64,000 nucleotides of DNA from Ramlibacter tataouinensis (GTDB taxonomy: Bacteria; Pseudomonadota; Gammaproteobacteria; Burkholderiales; Burkholderiaceae_C): assembly GCF_001580455.1 (NCBI RefSeq), contig NZ_CP010951.1:4799001-4863000 (forward strand), read 5' to 3'. The notes beneath the pieces were generated by a model. That model was not told where the DNA came from. It made no database searches and saw nothing but the letters and a program-made list of their open reading frames with translations. Below, in pieces: positions 46,042 to 54,230 of this stretch. Positions within the stretch are counted from its first letter, which is position 1. Every line of letters begins with the position of its first letter. Position numbers and translations under genes: made by a program.

Positions 46042-47244
46042 ATGAATCCCCTGCTCTCACGCCTGCAGCCCTACCCCTTCGAGCGGCTGCGGCAACTGTT
46101 CGCCGGCGTCACGCCCAACCCCGCGTACCGTCCCATCAGCCTGGGCATCGGCGAACCCAAGCACCCGACGCCGGCCTTCATCAAGCAGGCGCTGGCCGCC
46201 GCGATGGAGGTGCCGGGCAGCGACCTGTCCGGTTACCCGCCCACCGCCGGCACGCCGCAGCTGCGCGAAGCCTGCGCCGGCTGGGTGAAGCGCCGTTACG
46301 ACTTGACACTCGATCCGGCCACGCAGGTGCTGCCGGTCAACGGCTCGCGCGAGGCGCTGTTCGCCTTCGCGCAGACCGTGATCGACCCCACCCGGCCGGC
46401 CGTGGTGGTCTGCCCCAATCCGTTCTATCAGATCTACGAGGGCGCGGCCCTGCTGGCGGGGGCGCAGCCCCATTACGGGCCCAGCGACCCGGCGCGCAAC
46501 TTCGCGGTCGATTGGGACAGCGTGCCCGAATCCGTCTGGGCCCGCACCCAGCTGATCTACGTCTGCTCGCCGGGCAACCCCACCGGCGCGGTGATGCCGC
46601 TGGCCGAATGGGAGAAGCTGTTCGCGCTGCAGGACCGGCACGGCTTCGTGATCGCCTCCGACGAGTGTTACAGCGAGATCTACTTCCGCGACGAGCCCCC
46701 CTTGGGCGGCCTGGAAGCCGCCGCGAAGCTGGGCCGCACGGATTTCCGCAAGCTGGTGGCCTTCACCAGCCTGTCCAAGCGCAGCAACGTGCCGGGCATG
46801 CGCAGCGGCTTCGTGGCCGGCGATGCGCAGATCCTGAAGCAGTTCCTGCTCTATCGCACCTACCACGGCAGCGCGATGAGCCCGATCGTGCAGGCGGCCA
46901 GCACCGCGGCCTGGAACGACGAGGCGCACGTGGTCGACAACCGCGAGCAATACCGCCGCAAGTTCGCCGAGGTGACGCCGCTGCTGGAAACGGTGCTGGA
47001 CGTGCGCCTGCCCGATGCCAGCTTCTACCTGTGGGCCGGTGTGCGTGGAAGCGACACCGAGTTCGCTCGTCAACTGCTGGCTCAATACAATGTGACCGTC
47101 CTGCCGGGCAGCTACCTGGCCCGCGAGGCCGGCGGCGTCAATCCCGGCGCCGGCCGCGTGCGGATGGCGCTGGTCGCCGACACCGCCGAGTGCCTCGAGG
47201 CCGCGCAGCGCATCGTGCAATTCGTCCAGAACAGAAAAGACTGA
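46042..47244 (+). CDS. dapC: Succinyldiaminopimelate transaminase
   Basis: 400 residues, class I/II PLP aminotransferase. The PLP lysine is in FTSLSKRSNVPGMRSGF; VCSPGNPTGAVMP and the SDECYSEIYF Asp/Tyr are also visible. The N-terminus MNPLLSRLQPYPFERLRQLF is typical for DapC of Betaproteobacteria. It makes N-succinyl-LL-2,6-diaminopimelate precursors for lysine and peptidoglycan. dapD follows 5 nt downstream. Confidence 0.94.
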   Translation: MNPLLSRLQPYPFERLRQLFAGVTPNPAYRPISLGIGEPKHPTPAFIKQALAAAMEVPGSDLSGYPPTAGTPQLREACAGWVKRRYDLTLDPATQVLPVNGSREALFAFAQTVIDPTRPAVVVCPNPFYQIYEGAALLAGAQPHYGPSDPARNFAVDWDSVPESVWARTQLIYVCSPGNPTGAVMPLAEWEKLFALQDRHGFVIASDECYSEIYFRDEPPLGGLEAAAKLGRTDFRKLVAFTSLSKRSNVPGMRSGFVAGDAQILKQFLLYRTYHGSAMSPIVQAASTAAWNDEAHVVDNREQYRRKFAEVTPLLETVLDVRLPDASFYLWAGVRGSDTEFARQLLAQYNVTVLPGSYLAREAGGVNPGAGRVRMALVADTAECLEAAQRIVQFVQNRKD

Positions 47245-47249
47245 TCCCC

Positions 47250-48074
47250 ATGACCCAACAGCTCCAGCAGATCATCGACACCGCGTGGGAAAACCGCGCG
47301 CAGATCAACGCCGTCTCCGCTTCCGCCGAGGTCAAAGACGCGGTGGAACACGTGATCGCCGAGTTGAACAAGGGCCGGCTGCGGGTCGCCACGCGCCAGG
47401 GCGTGGGCCAGTGGACGGTGCACCAGTGGATCAAGAAGGCGGTGCTGTTGTCGTTCCGCCTGCGCGACAACGAGATCGTCCGCGCCGGCGACCTCGGCTT
47501 CTACGACAAGGTACCGACCAAGTTCGCCCACCTCTCGCCCGAGCAGCTGGCCGCCACCGGCGTGCGCGTGGTTCCGCCGGCCGTGGCCCGCCGCGGCAGC
47601 TACATCGCCAAGGGCGCCATCCTGATGCCCAGCTACGTGAACATCGGCGCCTACGTCGATGAGAACACCATGGTCGACACCTGGGCCACCGTCGGCTCCT
47701 GCGCGCAGATCGGCAAGAACGTGCACCTCTCGGGCGGCGTGGGCATCGGCGGCGTGCTGGAGCCGGTGCAGGCCGGCCCGACCATCATCGAGGACAACTG
47801 CTTCATCGGCGCGCGCTCGGAGATCGTCGAGGGCGTGATCGTCGAGGAGAACTCGGTGGTCTCCATGGGCGTGTACATCGGCCAGAGCACCAAGATCTAC
47901 GACCGGGCCACCGGCACGGTGACGTATGGCCGCATTCCGGCCGGTTCGGTGGTCGTCTCCGGGAACCTCCCGAGCGCCGACGGCAAGTACAGCCTGTACT
48001 GTGCGGTGATCGTGAAACGGGTGGACGCGCAGACCCGGGCCAAGACCAGCCTGAACGACCTCCTGCGCGATTGA
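47250..48074 (+). CDS. dapD: Tetrahydrodipicolinate N-succinyltransferase
   Basis: 274 residues, the standard length. N-terminal helical domain, then a left-handed beta-helix of hexapeptide repeats (GSYIAKGAILMPSYVNIGAY, HLSGGVGIGGVLEPVQ, ARSEIVEGVIVEENSVV). It transfers succinate from succinyl-CoA to tetrahydrodipicolinate. The ATG lies 5 nt after the dapC stop. pilU follows after 40 bp. Confidence 0.97.
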   Translation: MTQQLQQIIDTAWENRAQINAVSASAEVKDAVEHVIAELNKGRLRVATRQGVGQWTVHQWIKKAVLLSFRLRDNEIVRAGDLGFYDKVPTKFAHLSPEQLAATGVRVVPPAVARRGSYIAKGAILMPSYVNIGAYVDENTMVDTWATVGSCAQIGKNVHLSGGVGIGGVLEPVQAGPTIIEDNCFIGARSEIVEGVIVEENSVVSMGVYIGQSTKIYDRATGTVTYGRIPAGSVVVSGNLPSADGKYSLYCAVIVKRVDAQTRAKTSLNDLLRD

Positions 48075-48114
48075 ATGAACCAAGCCTCAAAGTAGTACAG
48101 ACGGAGCAGAACCC

Positions 48115-49272
48115 ATGTCAACGATGGAGCGGATCCTTCGCCTGATGGGCGAGAAAAAAGCCTCGGACGTCTATCTGTCCGCCCACGCGCCAGCCCTCAT
48201 CAAGATCAACGGCCAATGCCTGCCGATCAACAACCAGTTGCTGCCGGCCGATGCGCCCAAGGCGCTGTTGTCCGAGGTGCTGCCGCCGAACCGCATCGAG
48301 GAGCTGGAGCGGACCGGTGAGCTGAACATGGCGCAGGCCATCGAGGGCGTCGGCAACTTCCGCTTCTCCGCGATGCGCCAGCGCGGCACTTACGCGGCCG
48401 TCATCCGCTTCATCACCACCGAGATCCCGCCCCTGGACAGCCTGGCCGTCCCCATGATCCTGGGCGACCTGATCATGGAAAAGCGCGGGCTCATGCTGAT
48501 GGTGGGCGCCACCGGCGCCGGCAAGAGCACCACGCTGGCGGCGATGATGGATTACCGCAACGAGCGCGTCTCGGGCCACATCCTGACCATCGAGGACCCG
48601 GTCGAATTCCTGTTCAAGAACAAGAAATCGGTGGTCAACCAGCGCGAGGTGGGCAGCGACACGCATTCGATGCAGACGGCGCTGAAGAACGCCCTGCGCC
48701 AGGCGCCCGACGTGATCCTGGTCGGCGAAATCCGCGACCGCGAGACCATGTCCGCGGCTATCGCCTACGCGCAGTCGGGCCACCTGTGCCTGGCCACCAT
48801 GCACGCCAACAACAGCTACCAGGCGCTGAACCGGATCCTGAGCTTCTACCCGGTCGAAGTCCGTCCGACCATGCTGGGCGACCTGGCTGCGGCGCTCAAG
48901 GCCATCGTGTCGCAGCGCCTGCTGCGCACGGTGCACGGCGGCCGCGCCCCGGCCGTCGAGGTGATGCTCAACACCAAGCTGGTGTCCGAGCTGATCGAGA
49001 AAGGCGACTTCTCCGGCGTCAAGGAAGCCATGGAAAAGTCCATGGCGGAAGGCTCGCAGACTTTCGAGCAGGACATCGCCCGCCTGATCATCGAAGGCAC
49101 GGTGGACAAGAAGGAAGGCCTGGCCTACGCCGACTCGCCCACCAACCTGCAGTGGCGCCTGCAGAACGACTTCGCGGCCAAGGACATCGACCGCCCCGAA
49201 GACGGTGCCTCCGAGGAAGACCTGCAGGACGAACCGTCCTTCACCGAGATCACCCTCGATGTGAAGCACTGA
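48115..49272 (+). CDS. pilU: Type IV pilus ATPase, PilU-type
   Basis: 385 residues of the PilT/PilU retraction ATPases. Walker A GATGAGKSTT, the Asp box TIEDPVEFLF, Walker B LVGEIRDRETM and the His box GHLCLATMHANNS are present. The acidic C-terminal extension (EDGASEEDLQDEPSFTEI) is typical of PilU rather than PilT, which is shorter. It powers pilus retraction with PilT, which is not in the window. It is embedded between dapD and dapE with short gaps (40 and 13 bp), so it is transcribed with lysine genes. Confidence 0.9.
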   Translation: MSTMERILRLMGEKKASDVYLSAHAPALIKINGQCLPINNQLLPADAPKALLSEVLPPNRIEELERTGELNMAQAIEGVGNFRFSAMRQRGTYAAVIRFITTEIPPLDSLAVPMILGDLIMEKRGLMLMVGATGAGKSTTLAAMMDYRNERVSGHILTIEDPVEFLFKNKKSVVNQREVGSDTHSMQTALKNALRQAPDVILVGEIRDRETMSAAIAYAQSGHLCLATMHANNSYQALNRILSFYPVEVRPTMLGDLAAALKAIVSQRLLRTVHGGRAPAVEVMLNTKLVSELIEKGDFSGVKEAMEKSMAEGSQTFEQDIARLIIEGTVDKKEGLAYADSPTNLQWRLQNDFAAKDIDRPEDGASEEDLQDEPSFTEITLDVKH

Positions 49273-49285
49273 TCGCCAGCGATCA

Positions 49286-50428
49286 ATGTCGAAGACCCTT
49301 CACCTTACCGAACAGCTCATCTCGCGCCGCTCGGTCACGCCCGAGGACGCGCAGTGCCAGGCGATCCTCGAAGCGCGCCTGAAGCCCCTGGGGTTCGCGT
49401 GCGAGACCATCGTCAGCGGACCCGACAACTTCCGCGTCACCAACCTCTGGGCCCGGCGCGCCGGCCGTTCGCCGCGCACACTGGTGTTCGCCGGCCACAC
49501 CGACGTGGTGCCCACCGGCCCGCTCGAGCAGTGGAGCAGCGACCCGTTCACGCCCGCGCACCGCGACGGCATGCTGTTCGGCCGCGGCGCGGCGGACATG
49601 AAGACCTCGATCGCGGCCTTCGTGGTGGCGGTGGAGGAATTCCTGGCCGCCGATCCCGACCCCGAGCTCTCGCTGGCGCTGCTGATCACCAGCGACGAGG
49701 AAGGCCCCAGCGTGGACGGCACGGTGGTCGTGTGCGAGCGCCTGAAAGCGCGGGGCGAGCGGCTGGACTGGTGCATCGTCGGCGAGCCCACCTCGGTCGG
49801 ACAGCTGGGCGACATGATCAAGAACGGGCGGCGCGGCACCCTGTCGGCCAAGCTCACCGTCAAGGGCGTGCAGGGCCATATCGCCTACCCGCAGCTGGCG
49901 AAGAACCCGATCCACATGGCGCTGCCCGCGCTGGCCGAGCTGGCCGCGACCGAGTGGGACCGCGGCAACGAATTCTTCCCGCCCACCAGCTGGCAGGTCA
50001 GCAACATCCACGGCGGCACCGGCGCCACCAACGTGATCCCCGGCACCGTTACGATCGACTTCAACTTCCGCTATTCCAGCGAAAGCACGGCCGAGGGCCT
50101 GCAGGCGCGCGTGCAGGAGGTGCTGCAGCGCCACGGCGTCGACCATGACATCCAATGGGTGGTGGGCGGATTGCCCTTCCTGACCACGCCGGGCGAGCTG
50201 GTCGAGGCGGTGCGCGCGTCGATCCGGGCCGAGACCGGCCTGGACACCGAACTGTCCACCACCGGTGGCACCAGCGACGGCCGCTTCATCTCGCGCATCT
50301 GCCCGCAGGTGATCGAGTTCGGCCCCGTCAACGCCAGCATCCACAAGATCGACGAGCATGTGCGCGTGGCCGACATCGAGCCGCTGAAGAACATCTACCG
50401 CCGCACGATTGAACTGCTGAACGCATGA
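49286..50428 (+). CDS. dapE: Succinyl-diaminopimelate desuccinylase
   Basis: 380 residues of the M20 metallopeptidase family. Metal ligands are in VFAGHTDVVPTGP (His), GRGAADMKTSIAA (Asp) and SDEEGPSVDG (Glu); the C-terminal His is in ISRICPQVIEFGPVNASIHKIDE. It releases succinate to give LL-diaminopimelate. The stop overlaps prmB by 4 nt. Confidence 0.96.
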   Translation: MSKTLHLTEQLISRRSVTPEDAQCQAILEARLKPLGFACETIVSGPDNFRVTNLWARRAGRSPRTLVFAGHTDVVPTGPLEQWSSDPFTPAHRDGMLFGRGAADMKTSIAAFVVAVEEFLAADPDPELSLALLITSDEEGPSVDGTVVVCERLKARGERLDWCIVGEPTSVGQLGDMIKNGRRGTLSAKLTVKGVQGHIAYPQLAKNPIHMALPALAELAATEWDRGNEFFPPTSWQVSNIHGGTGATNVIPGTVTIDFNFRYSSESTAEGLQARVQEVLQRHGVDHDIQWVVGGLPFLTTPGELVEAVRASIRAETGLDTELSTTGGTSDGRFISRICPQVIEFGPVNASIHKIDEHVRVADIEPLKNIYRRTIELLNA

Positions 50429-51285
50429 CCGTCATCGAACTGGTCGAGCGATGCGCCGCGCAACTGGACGGCGCGGGCGTGGCTTTCGGCCATGGCACCA
50501 GCAACGCCTTCGACGAGGCGGCGTGGCTGGTGCTGTGGCGGCTCGGCCTGCCGCTTCATGATCTGGACGGCGCCGCCGGCGTGGCGGTGTCGCCGCAGCA
50601 ACTCGCGGGCGTCGAGGCGCTCATCGCCGAACGCATCGCCACGCGCAAGCCGGCGGCCTACCTGACCCGCGAAGCCTGGCTGCAGGGCATCCCCTTCTAT
50701 GTCGATGAGCGGAGCATCGTGCCGCGCAGCTTCATTGCCGAATTAGTCGCCGACGGCTCCATCGACCCCTGGCTGTCGGACCGCACCCGCCGCGTGCTGG
50801 ACCTGTGCACCGGCAACGGCAGCCTGGCGGTGCTGGCGGCCATGACCTACCCCGAGGTCGAGGTCGACGCGGCCGACATCTCGAAGCCGGCGCTGGAGGT
50901 GGCGCGCATCAACGTCGACCGCCACGGCCTGGCCGGGCGCATCCGCCTGATCGAATCGGACGGGCTGGCGGCGGCGCCGGGGCCCTACGACCTGATCCTG
51001 TGCAACCCCCCGTACGTCAACGCGCACAGCATGGCGGCCCTGCCGGCGGAATACCGCGCCGAGCCGGCGCTGGCGCTGGCGGGCGGCGACGACGGCATGG
51101 ATTTCATCCGCCGCATGCTGCGCGACGCGCCCTCCCGGATGACCGAGCATGGCGTTCTCGTGCTCGAGATCGGCAACGAACGAAGCCATTTCGAGGCGGC
51201 CTTTCCCACCCTGGCGGCCGTGTGGCTGGAAACCAGCGCCGGCGAAGACCAGGTGCTGCTGCTGACCCGCGACAATCTGGCCTGA
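50425..51285 (+). CDS. prmB: Ribosomal protein L3 N5-glutamine methyltransferase
   Basis: 286 residues. The SAM motif VLDLCTGNGSLAVLAA and the catalytic NPPY (LILCNPPYVNAHSM) place it in the PrmB/PrmC/HemK family. The acidic segment SRSFIAELVAD-like start of the catalytic domain favours PrmB over PrmC. It methylates Gln of L3 during ribosome assembly. The ATG overlaps the dapE stop (ATGA), as in other Betaproteobacteria. Confidence 0.92.
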   Translation: MTVIELVERCAAQLDGAGVAFGHGTSNAFDEAAWLVLWRLGLPLHDLDGAAGVAVSPQQLAGVEALIAERIATRKPAAYLTREAWLQGIPFYVDERSIVPRSFIAELVADGSIDPWLSDRTRRVLDLCTGNGSLAVLAAMTYPEVEVDAADISKPALEVARINVDRHGLAGRIRLIESDGLAAAPGPYDLILCNPPYVNAHSMAALPAEYRAEPALALAGGDDGMDFIRRMLRDAPSRMTEHGVLVLEIGNERSHFEAAFPTLAAVWLETSAGEDQVLLLTRDNLA

Positions 51286-51336
51286 TTTCCCGCGGCGCCG
51301 CGCCCGCGCAGCGGCCCGGCCGCGCCAAGCCATTTC

Positions 51337-53253
51337 ATGATCACTCTCAAAAACCTGACCCTGCGCCGCGGCGCCAAGGTCGTCCTCGACAAAGTCTCGC
51401 TGGTCCTCAATCCCGGCGAGAAGGTCGCCCTGGTCGGCCGCAACGGCGCCGGCAAGTCCACGCTGTTCGCGCTGGTCGACGGATCGCTGCACGAGGACAA
51501 CGGCGATTTCGCCATGCCCTCGCAGTGGCGGCTCGCGCAGGTGGCCCAGCACATGCCGGAAACCGAGGAGTCAGCGACCGGCTTCGTGCTGGCCGGCGAC
51601 ACCCGCCTGGTCCAGTTGCGCGCCGAACTCACGCGCGCCGAGGAAAGCGGCGACGGCATGGCCATCGCCCACGCACACACTGACCTGGCCGATGCCGGCG
51701 AGCACGACGCGATGCCGCGGGCGCAGGCCCTGATCCTGGGGCTGGGCTTCAAGTCGAACGAGCTCGACCAGCCGGTCAACAGCTTTTCCGGCGGCTGGCG
51801 CATGCGCCTGCAGCTGGCGCGCGCGCTCATGTGCCCGTCGGACCTGCTGCTGCTGGACGAGCCGACCAACCACCTGGACCTGGATGCGCTGGTCTGGCTG
51901 GAGGCCTGGCTCAAGCGCTACCCCGGCACGCTGGTGGTGATCAGCCACGACCGCGAATTCCTAGACGCGGTGACCGATGTCACGGTGCACATCGAGCGGC
52001 AGCAGCTCACCCGCTACGCCGGCAACTACAGCGCTTTCGAGACCCTGCGCGCCCAGCAGCTGGCGCTGCAGCAGGCCTCCTTCGAGCGGCAGCAGGAAAA
52101 GATCGCCCACCTGCAGAAGTTCATCGACCGCTTCAAGGCCAAGGCGACCAAGGCCCGCCAGGCGCAAAGCCGCGTGAAGGCGCTGGAGCGCATGGAGAAG
52201 ATCGCGCCGGTGCTGGCCGACGCCGAATTCACATTCGAGTTCAAGGAGCCGGCGAGCCTGCCGAACCCGATGCTGGCGATCCGGGATGGCTCCTACGGTT
52301 ACGGCGACACGGAGATCCTGCGCGGCGTGAACCGCTCGGTGCTCGCCGGCCAGCGCATCGGCATCCTGGGCGCCAACGGCCAGGGCAAGTCCACCCTGGT
52401 CAAGACCATCGCGCAGCAGATCCCCGCCCTCGGCGGCACCATCACGACGGGCAAGGGCCTGGCCATCGGCTACTTCGCGCAGCAGGAGCTGGACGTGCTG
52501 CGCCCCGAGGACGATCCCTTGCAGCACATGACGCGGCTGGCGCGCGAGCTCGCCGCCAGCCCCGGCGAGGTGGCGCGCGAGCAGGAACTGCGCAACTTCC
52601 TCGGCAGCTTCAATTTCAACGGCGACATGGTCAAGCAGGCGGTGGGCACCATGAGCGGCGGCGAGAAGGCGCGGCTGGTGCTGGCGATGATCGTCTGGCA
52701 GCGCCCCAACCTGCTGCTGCTGGACGAACCGACCAACCACCTGGACCTGAGCACGCGGGAGGCCCTGTCGGTCGCGCTCAACGAGTTCGAAGGCACGGTG
52801 ATGCTGGTCAGCCACGACCGGGCGCTGCTGCGCGCGGTGTGCGACGAGTTCTGGCTGGTCGGCCGCGGCACGGTCGCTCCCTTCGACGGCGACCTGGACG
52901 ACTACCAGCAGTACCTGCTCGACGAAGCTCGCCGCATGCGGGATTCCGCGCGGCAGGAAGCCGCCCCGCCCGCCGCCGCCGTCTCGGCGCAGGAGCAGAG
53001 AAAGCTGGACGCGCAGCAGCGCCAGCAGGCCGCCGCCCGTGCCCGGCCATTGAAGCGCGAACTCGAGCAGTCGGAAAAGCGCATGGCCGCCCTGTCGGAT
53101 GAAAGGGCCGCGCTGGAATCGCGCCTGGCCGGCGGGCTCGCGCCGGCGGAACTGGCCGATGCCGGCAGGCGCCTCAAAGCCGTGTCCGAAGAGCTGGAGG
53201 GCCTGGAAGAACGCTGGCTGGAGTTGACGGAGCAGCTCGATAACATAGGCTGA
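51337..53253 (+). CDS. ABC-F family ATPase (Uup/YheS-like)
   Basis: 638 residues with two ABC domains in one chain and no membrane part. Walker A motifs GRNGAGKST and GANGQGKST, signatures FSGGWRMRLQLA and MSGGEKARLVLA, and DEPTNHLD twice. The linker (about residues 240-310) is the P-site tRNA interaction motif region of ABC-F proteins. A basic, Gln-rich C-terminal coiled coil (from about 545) suggests the YheS/Uup branch. It acts on the ribosome. The stop overlaps the next ATG by 1 nt. Confidence 0.92.
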   Translation: MITLKNLTLRRGAKVVLDKVSLVLNPGEKVALVGRNGAGKSTLFALVDGSLHEDNGDFAMPSQWRLAQVAQHMPETEESATGFVLAGDTRLVQLRAELTRAEESGDGMAIAHAHTDLADAGEHDAMPRAQALILGLGFKSNELDQPVNSFSGGWRMRLQLARALMCPSDLLLLDEPTNHLDLDALVWLEAWLKRYPGTLVVISHDREFLDAVTDVTVHIERQQLTRYAGNYSAFETLRAQQLALQQASFERQQEKIAHLQKFIDRFKAKATKARQAQSRVKALERMEKIAPVLADAEFTFEFKEPASLPNPMLAIRDGSYGYGDTEILRGVNRSVLAGQRIGILGANGQGKSTLVKTIAQQIPALGGTITTGKGLAIGYFAQQELDVLRPEDDPLQHMTRLARELAASPGEVAREQELRNFLGSFNFNGDMVKQAVGTMSGGEKARLVLAMIVWQRPNLLLLDEPTNHLDLSTREALSVALNEFEGTVMLVSHDRALLRAVCDEFWLVGRGTVAPFDGDLDDYQQYLLDEARRMRDSARQEAAPPAAAVSAQEQRKLDAQQRQQAAARARPLKRELEQSEKRMAALSDERAALESRLAGGLAPAELADAGRRLKAVSEELEGLEERWLELTEQLDNIG

Positions 53254-53765
53254 TGCCTACGGCGATCGATCTTTCCGAAGGTGATGCCGCCCTGACCGAC
53301 GCGGTGCGCCGCTGCCGGCGCCTGCTGAACCGGCGCGCGCTGGTGGCCGCCGCCGCCAGCACCGTGCCCGTGCCCGGGCTGGACTGGGCGGTGGACGCGG
53401 CCTTGCTGTCGCGCGTGGTCCCGGCGATCAACGCGGAATTCGGCCTCACGCCCGTGCAACTCGACCGCCTGCCCGAACGCGATCGCGAGAAGGTGCAAAA
53501 GGCGCTGGCCTTGGTGGGTTCGGTGCTGGTGGGCAAACTCATCACGCGCGACCTCATCCTCCGCATGGCCCAGGCCATGGGCAAGCGGCTCACCGCGCGC
53601 CAGGCCGCCAAGTACGTCCCGATCGCCGGACAGGCGGTGTCGGCACTGATGGGGTACACAGCCTTGCGCTACCTCGGCGAGGAGCACATCAAGGATTGCG
53701 TGCGTGTCGTGCGCGAAGCGGGTCTCGCGTTACCCGCGCCGGCACGTTCCGGCAAGCCGGATTGA
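53253..53765 (+). CDS. Hypothetical helical protein, EcsC-like
   Basis: 170 residues. Helical with hydrophobic stretches (LVAAAASTVPVPGLDWAVD and YVPIAGQAVSALMGYTALRYLG). The segment VPVPGLDW and the second half resemble the EcsC/DUF697 type of small membrane-associated proteins, weakly. The ATG overlaps the ABC-F stop by 1 nt, so it is coupled to it. A function is not known. Confidence 0.65.
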   Translation: MPTAIDLSEGDAALTDAVRRCRRLLNRRALVAAAASTVPVPGLDWAVDAALLSRVVPAINAEFGLTPVQLDRLPERDREKVQKALALVGSVLVGKLITRDLILRMAQAMGKRLTARQAAKYVPIAGQAVSALMGYTALRYLGEEHIKDCVRVVREAGLALPAPARSGKPD

Positions 53766-53837
53766 CCCGCATGACGAAAGGCACTTTTACCTTTGGCGTG
53801 CTGGAACGCGTCGAACGTCAACCTTAGACTTCGCCCC

Positions 53838-54230
53838 ATGCCTCTTCAGCTGACTATCCACCACGGGCTGCCTTACCTGCTCGTGGAAGTTTCCGGCACG
53901 GCGAGCCTGGCCGATCACCAAGGGGTGGTCTCCCTGGCTGCCACCGTTTGCGCGGGCACGCGCTACCGCAGATGCCTGCTCGACCTGCGGAGCATGGAGA
54001 CCTCGCTGGCCTTCACCGAGCACCTGCAGCTGGGCACCTTCGTGGGCGAGAACGTGCGCAACCTGGAGAAAGTGGCCACCGTGGTGACGCCGGAGGTTCG
54101 CAGCGGCATCAGCGAGAAGGCCGCGCGGAAAACCGGCGCACGCCTGCGCGCCTTCACCTGCATCGAGCAAGCGACGGCCTGGATCCACAGCAACGAGCTC
54201 AGCCGGCCTGCTGAGCTGTCGGACGCTTGA
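53838..54230 (+). CDS. STAS/SpoIIAA-like small protein
   Basis: 130 residues beginning MPLQLTIHHGLPYLLVEVSG. Alternating strands and helices with CLLDLRSMETSLAFTEHLQLGTFV resemble the SpoIIAA-like (STAS/SEC14) fold. An ATG at 53838 was chosen because the fold begins there. TAGACT lies 7 nt before it. The 3-prime end overlaps the convergent paaZ gene by 32 bp. Role unknown. Confidence 0.6.
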   Translation: MPLQLTIHHGLPYLLVEVSGTASLADHQGVVSLAATVCAGTRYRRCLLDLRSMETSLAFTEHLQLGTFVGENVRNLEKVATVVTPEVRSGISEKAARKTGARLRAFTCIEQATAWIHSNELSRPAELSDA

